From: Pseudomonadota bacterium
Lineage (GTDB): Bacteria; Pseudomonadota; Gammaproteobacteria; Acidithiobacillales; Acidithiobacillaceae
Reading direction: 5' to 3'
Length of the DNA stretch: 7,216 bases
NCBI GenBank assembly: GCA_021827445.1
Contig: JAKAVW010000155.1
Location: 1-7,216 of the forward strand
Part shown: one piece after another, positions 6,117-7,216 of the stretch
How positions within the stretch are numbered: position 1 is the first letter of the stretch
Layout of the letters: the number at the start of each line of letters is the position of its first letter
Position numbers and translations under genes: made by a program
The notes under the pieces: generated by a model
What the model was told of the DNA's origin: nothing
The model's database searches: none
Seen by the model: the letters and a program-made list of their open reading frames with translations, nothing else

Positions 6117-7139
6117 CTATAAATAGTCGCGAATCAGCAACTCTGCAATCTGTACACTGTTCAGCGCCGCCCCTTTGCGAATATTGTCAGCCACTACCCA
6201 GAAATTGATTCCACGTTCATGGGAACAATCGCCGCGAATGCGACCCACATAGGTGGCATCCTGGCCTGCCGCATCCAACGCTGAGGGCCAGGCAGCAGTG
6301 CTGCGATCATCGACAACAATGACGCCTGGCGCCTTTTCCAACAACGTGCGGACGGTCTCTGGCGTAATCAGCTCACGGGTTACTATGTTGACCGCTTCGG
6401 AATGGCCGTAAAACACGGGTACCCGCACACAAGTGGCAGTCAGCGCGATGTCCGGAATCTCCAGGATCTTGCGAGTCTCCCAAAGCATCTTCATCTCTTC
6501 CTTGGTGTAGCCGTTATCCTGAAAAACATCTATTTGCGGTAGGCAGTTGAAGGCAATTCGCTTGGAAAACACCTCGGCAACGCCCTCTTCATGACGGAAA
6601 ATCGCCAGGGTTTGCTGCCCCAGTTCTTCAATAGCCCGCCTGCCCGCACCGCTGACCGCCTGATAAGTCGCCACCACCACCCGCTCGATACCTGCCGCAT
6701 CGGCAATAGGCTTGAGCGCCAGCAGCATCTGGATAGTCGAGCAATTAGGATTGGCGATGATACCGTGGCGCCGGTAATCGGCAATCCGCTGCGGATTGAC
6801 TTCGGGCACCACCAGAGGAATTTCGTCGTCATAGCGGAACTGAGAGGTGTTGTCGATGACCACACACCCGGCAGCCACTGCCTTCGGCGCATACTCCGCG
6901 CTGACCTTGGCACCGGCAGAAAACAGCCCGATATCGGCCTGCGACCAGTCGAAAGTCGCCGCATCTCGCACCAGAACCTGCTGGCCATTGAAGGGCAGGC
7001 GCCCACCCGCCGAATGGCTGCTGGCCAGCAGGTAGAGTTTATCCACCGGAAACTTGCGCTGCTCCAGAATCTGCAGCATGACCTCACCAACTGCACCGGT
7101 GGCCCCCAGAATAGCCACGTTGTATCGTGATTTTTGCAT
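6117..7139 (-). CDS. asd: Aspartate-semialdehyde dehydrogenase
   Basis: Asd reduces L-aspartyl-4-phosphate with NADPH to L-aspartate 4-semialdehyde, the branch point toward lysine/diaminopimelate, threonine and methionine, in the cytoplasm. The 340-residue protein starts with a Rossmann fold, VAILGATGAVG (residues 8-18). Catalytic Cys133 lies in NPNCST, GAGRRAIEEL is at 164-173, and the active-site His246 lies in RVPVFYGHSEAVN. The C-terminal WVVADNIRKGAA (314-325) is typical of the family. Its form, with CVRVPVFYGHS and about 340 residues, resembles the shorter Asd found in many bacteria, not the 367-residue E. coli enzyme. It starts at ATG 7139, 7 bases after leuB, with AAGGA 11 bases upstream inside leuB; it ends TAG. 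The leuB-asd-fimV order is widely conserved. Confidence 0.97.
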   Translation of the reverse strand: MQKSRYNVAILGATGAVGEVMLQILEQRKFPVDKLYLLASSHSAGGRLPFNGQQVLVRDAATFDWSQADIGLFSAGAKVSAEYAPKAVAAGCVVIDNTSQFRYDDEIPLVVPEVNPQRIADYRRHGIIANPNCSTIQMLLALKPIADAAGIERVVVATYQAVSGAGRRAIEELGQQTLAIFRHEEGVAEVFSKRIAFNCLPQIDVFQDNGYTKEEMKMLWETRKILEIPDIALTATCVRVPVFYGHSEAVNIVTRELITPETVRTLLEKAPGVIVVDDRSTAAWPSALDAAGQDATYVGRIRGDCSHERGINFWVVADNIRKGAALNSVQIAELLIRDYL

Positions 7140-7146
7140 CCGCGTC

Positions 7147-7216
7147 TCAATCCTTCAGGTTCAGGGCGTTGACCACCGCGGCACCCATGGCTTTGGTACC
7201 AATAACCGACGCGCCG
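7147..7216 (-). CDS. leuB: 3-isopropylmalate dehydrogenase, last 22 codons
   Basis: Only the C-terminal tail is present: 22 residues, including GTKAMGAAVVNAL and ending LKD before TGA. The TKAMGxAVVxAL form matches the end of LeuB, which oxidatively decarboxylates 3-isopropylmalate in leucine synthesis. The position directly upstream of asd on the same strand agrees with the conserved leuB-asd order. The frame is open to the edge and the stop is 7 bases before the asd ATG, so the two genes are probably co-transcribed. No catalytic residue is visible in such a short piece, so the call rests on the tail pattern and context. Confidence 0.82.
   Translation of the reverse strand, partial: GASVIGTKAMGAAVVNALNLKD

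Noticed and set aside
1..7216. tRNA, rRNA, CRISPR, insertion sequence, prophage or defence genes
   Set aside because: The whole window is accounted for by eight housekeeping genes with short spacers; I saw no direct-repeat arrays, transposase motifs or cloverleaf-like stretches.

Overview
This window is one gapless run of bacterial housekeeping genes, all transcribed from the minus strand (right to left). In transcription order it holds the 3' end of leuB, then asd, fimV, truA, trpF, trpB, trpA and the 5' end of accD. The order leuB-asd-fimV-truA-trpF-(trpBA)-accD is a known conserved neighbourhood in gamma- and betaproteobacteria. Moderately high GC, a type IV pilus/polar-hub FimV protein, and trpBA inserted between trpF and accD fit a proteobacterium near the beta/gamma boundary. 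An Acidithiobacillus-type organism is my best guess, but it rests on gene order and general protein character, not on a decisive marker.

Layout, from the right edge leftwards: the last 22 codons of leuB (3-isopropylmalate dehydrogenase) end 7 bases before asd (aspartate-semialdehyde dehydrogenase). A 61-base spacer follows, then fimV (a 767-residue inner-membrane LysM/TPR protein). truA (tRNA pseudouridine synthase) begins a few bases after fimV. A 59-base spacer then leads into trpF, which is 10 bases from trpB. trpB overlaps trpA by 4 bases (ATGA), and trpA overlaps accD by 4 bases in the same way. accD runs off the left edge after 77 codons, with both zinc-binding Cys pairs already visible.

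The genes combine leucine synthesis (LeuB), the aspartate-family branch to Lys/Thr/Met and diaminopimelate (Asd), the last three steps of tryptophan synthesis (TrpF, TrpB, TrpA), the first committed step of fatty-acid synthesis (AccD), tRNA modification (TruA) and polar organisation/twitching (FimV). The catalytic residues I looked for are present in each enzyme and no gene looks broken. The tight spacing suggests co-transcription. The two longer spacers (asd-fimV, truA-trpF) are the only places inside the window where extra promoters would easily fit, and the truA-trpF spacer carries an extended -10-like sequence right against the trpF start.

I found no tRNA, rRNA, CRISPR array, insertion sequence, prophage gene or strong intrinsic terminator, and no gene-free stretch longer than about 60 bases. 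I see no evidence for a new biological system. The observations worth checking are small: a possible leaderless trpF transcript, an inverted repeat beside an uncertain non-ATG truA start, a 16-base perfect palindrome inside trpF, and translational coupling of accD to the tryptophan genes.
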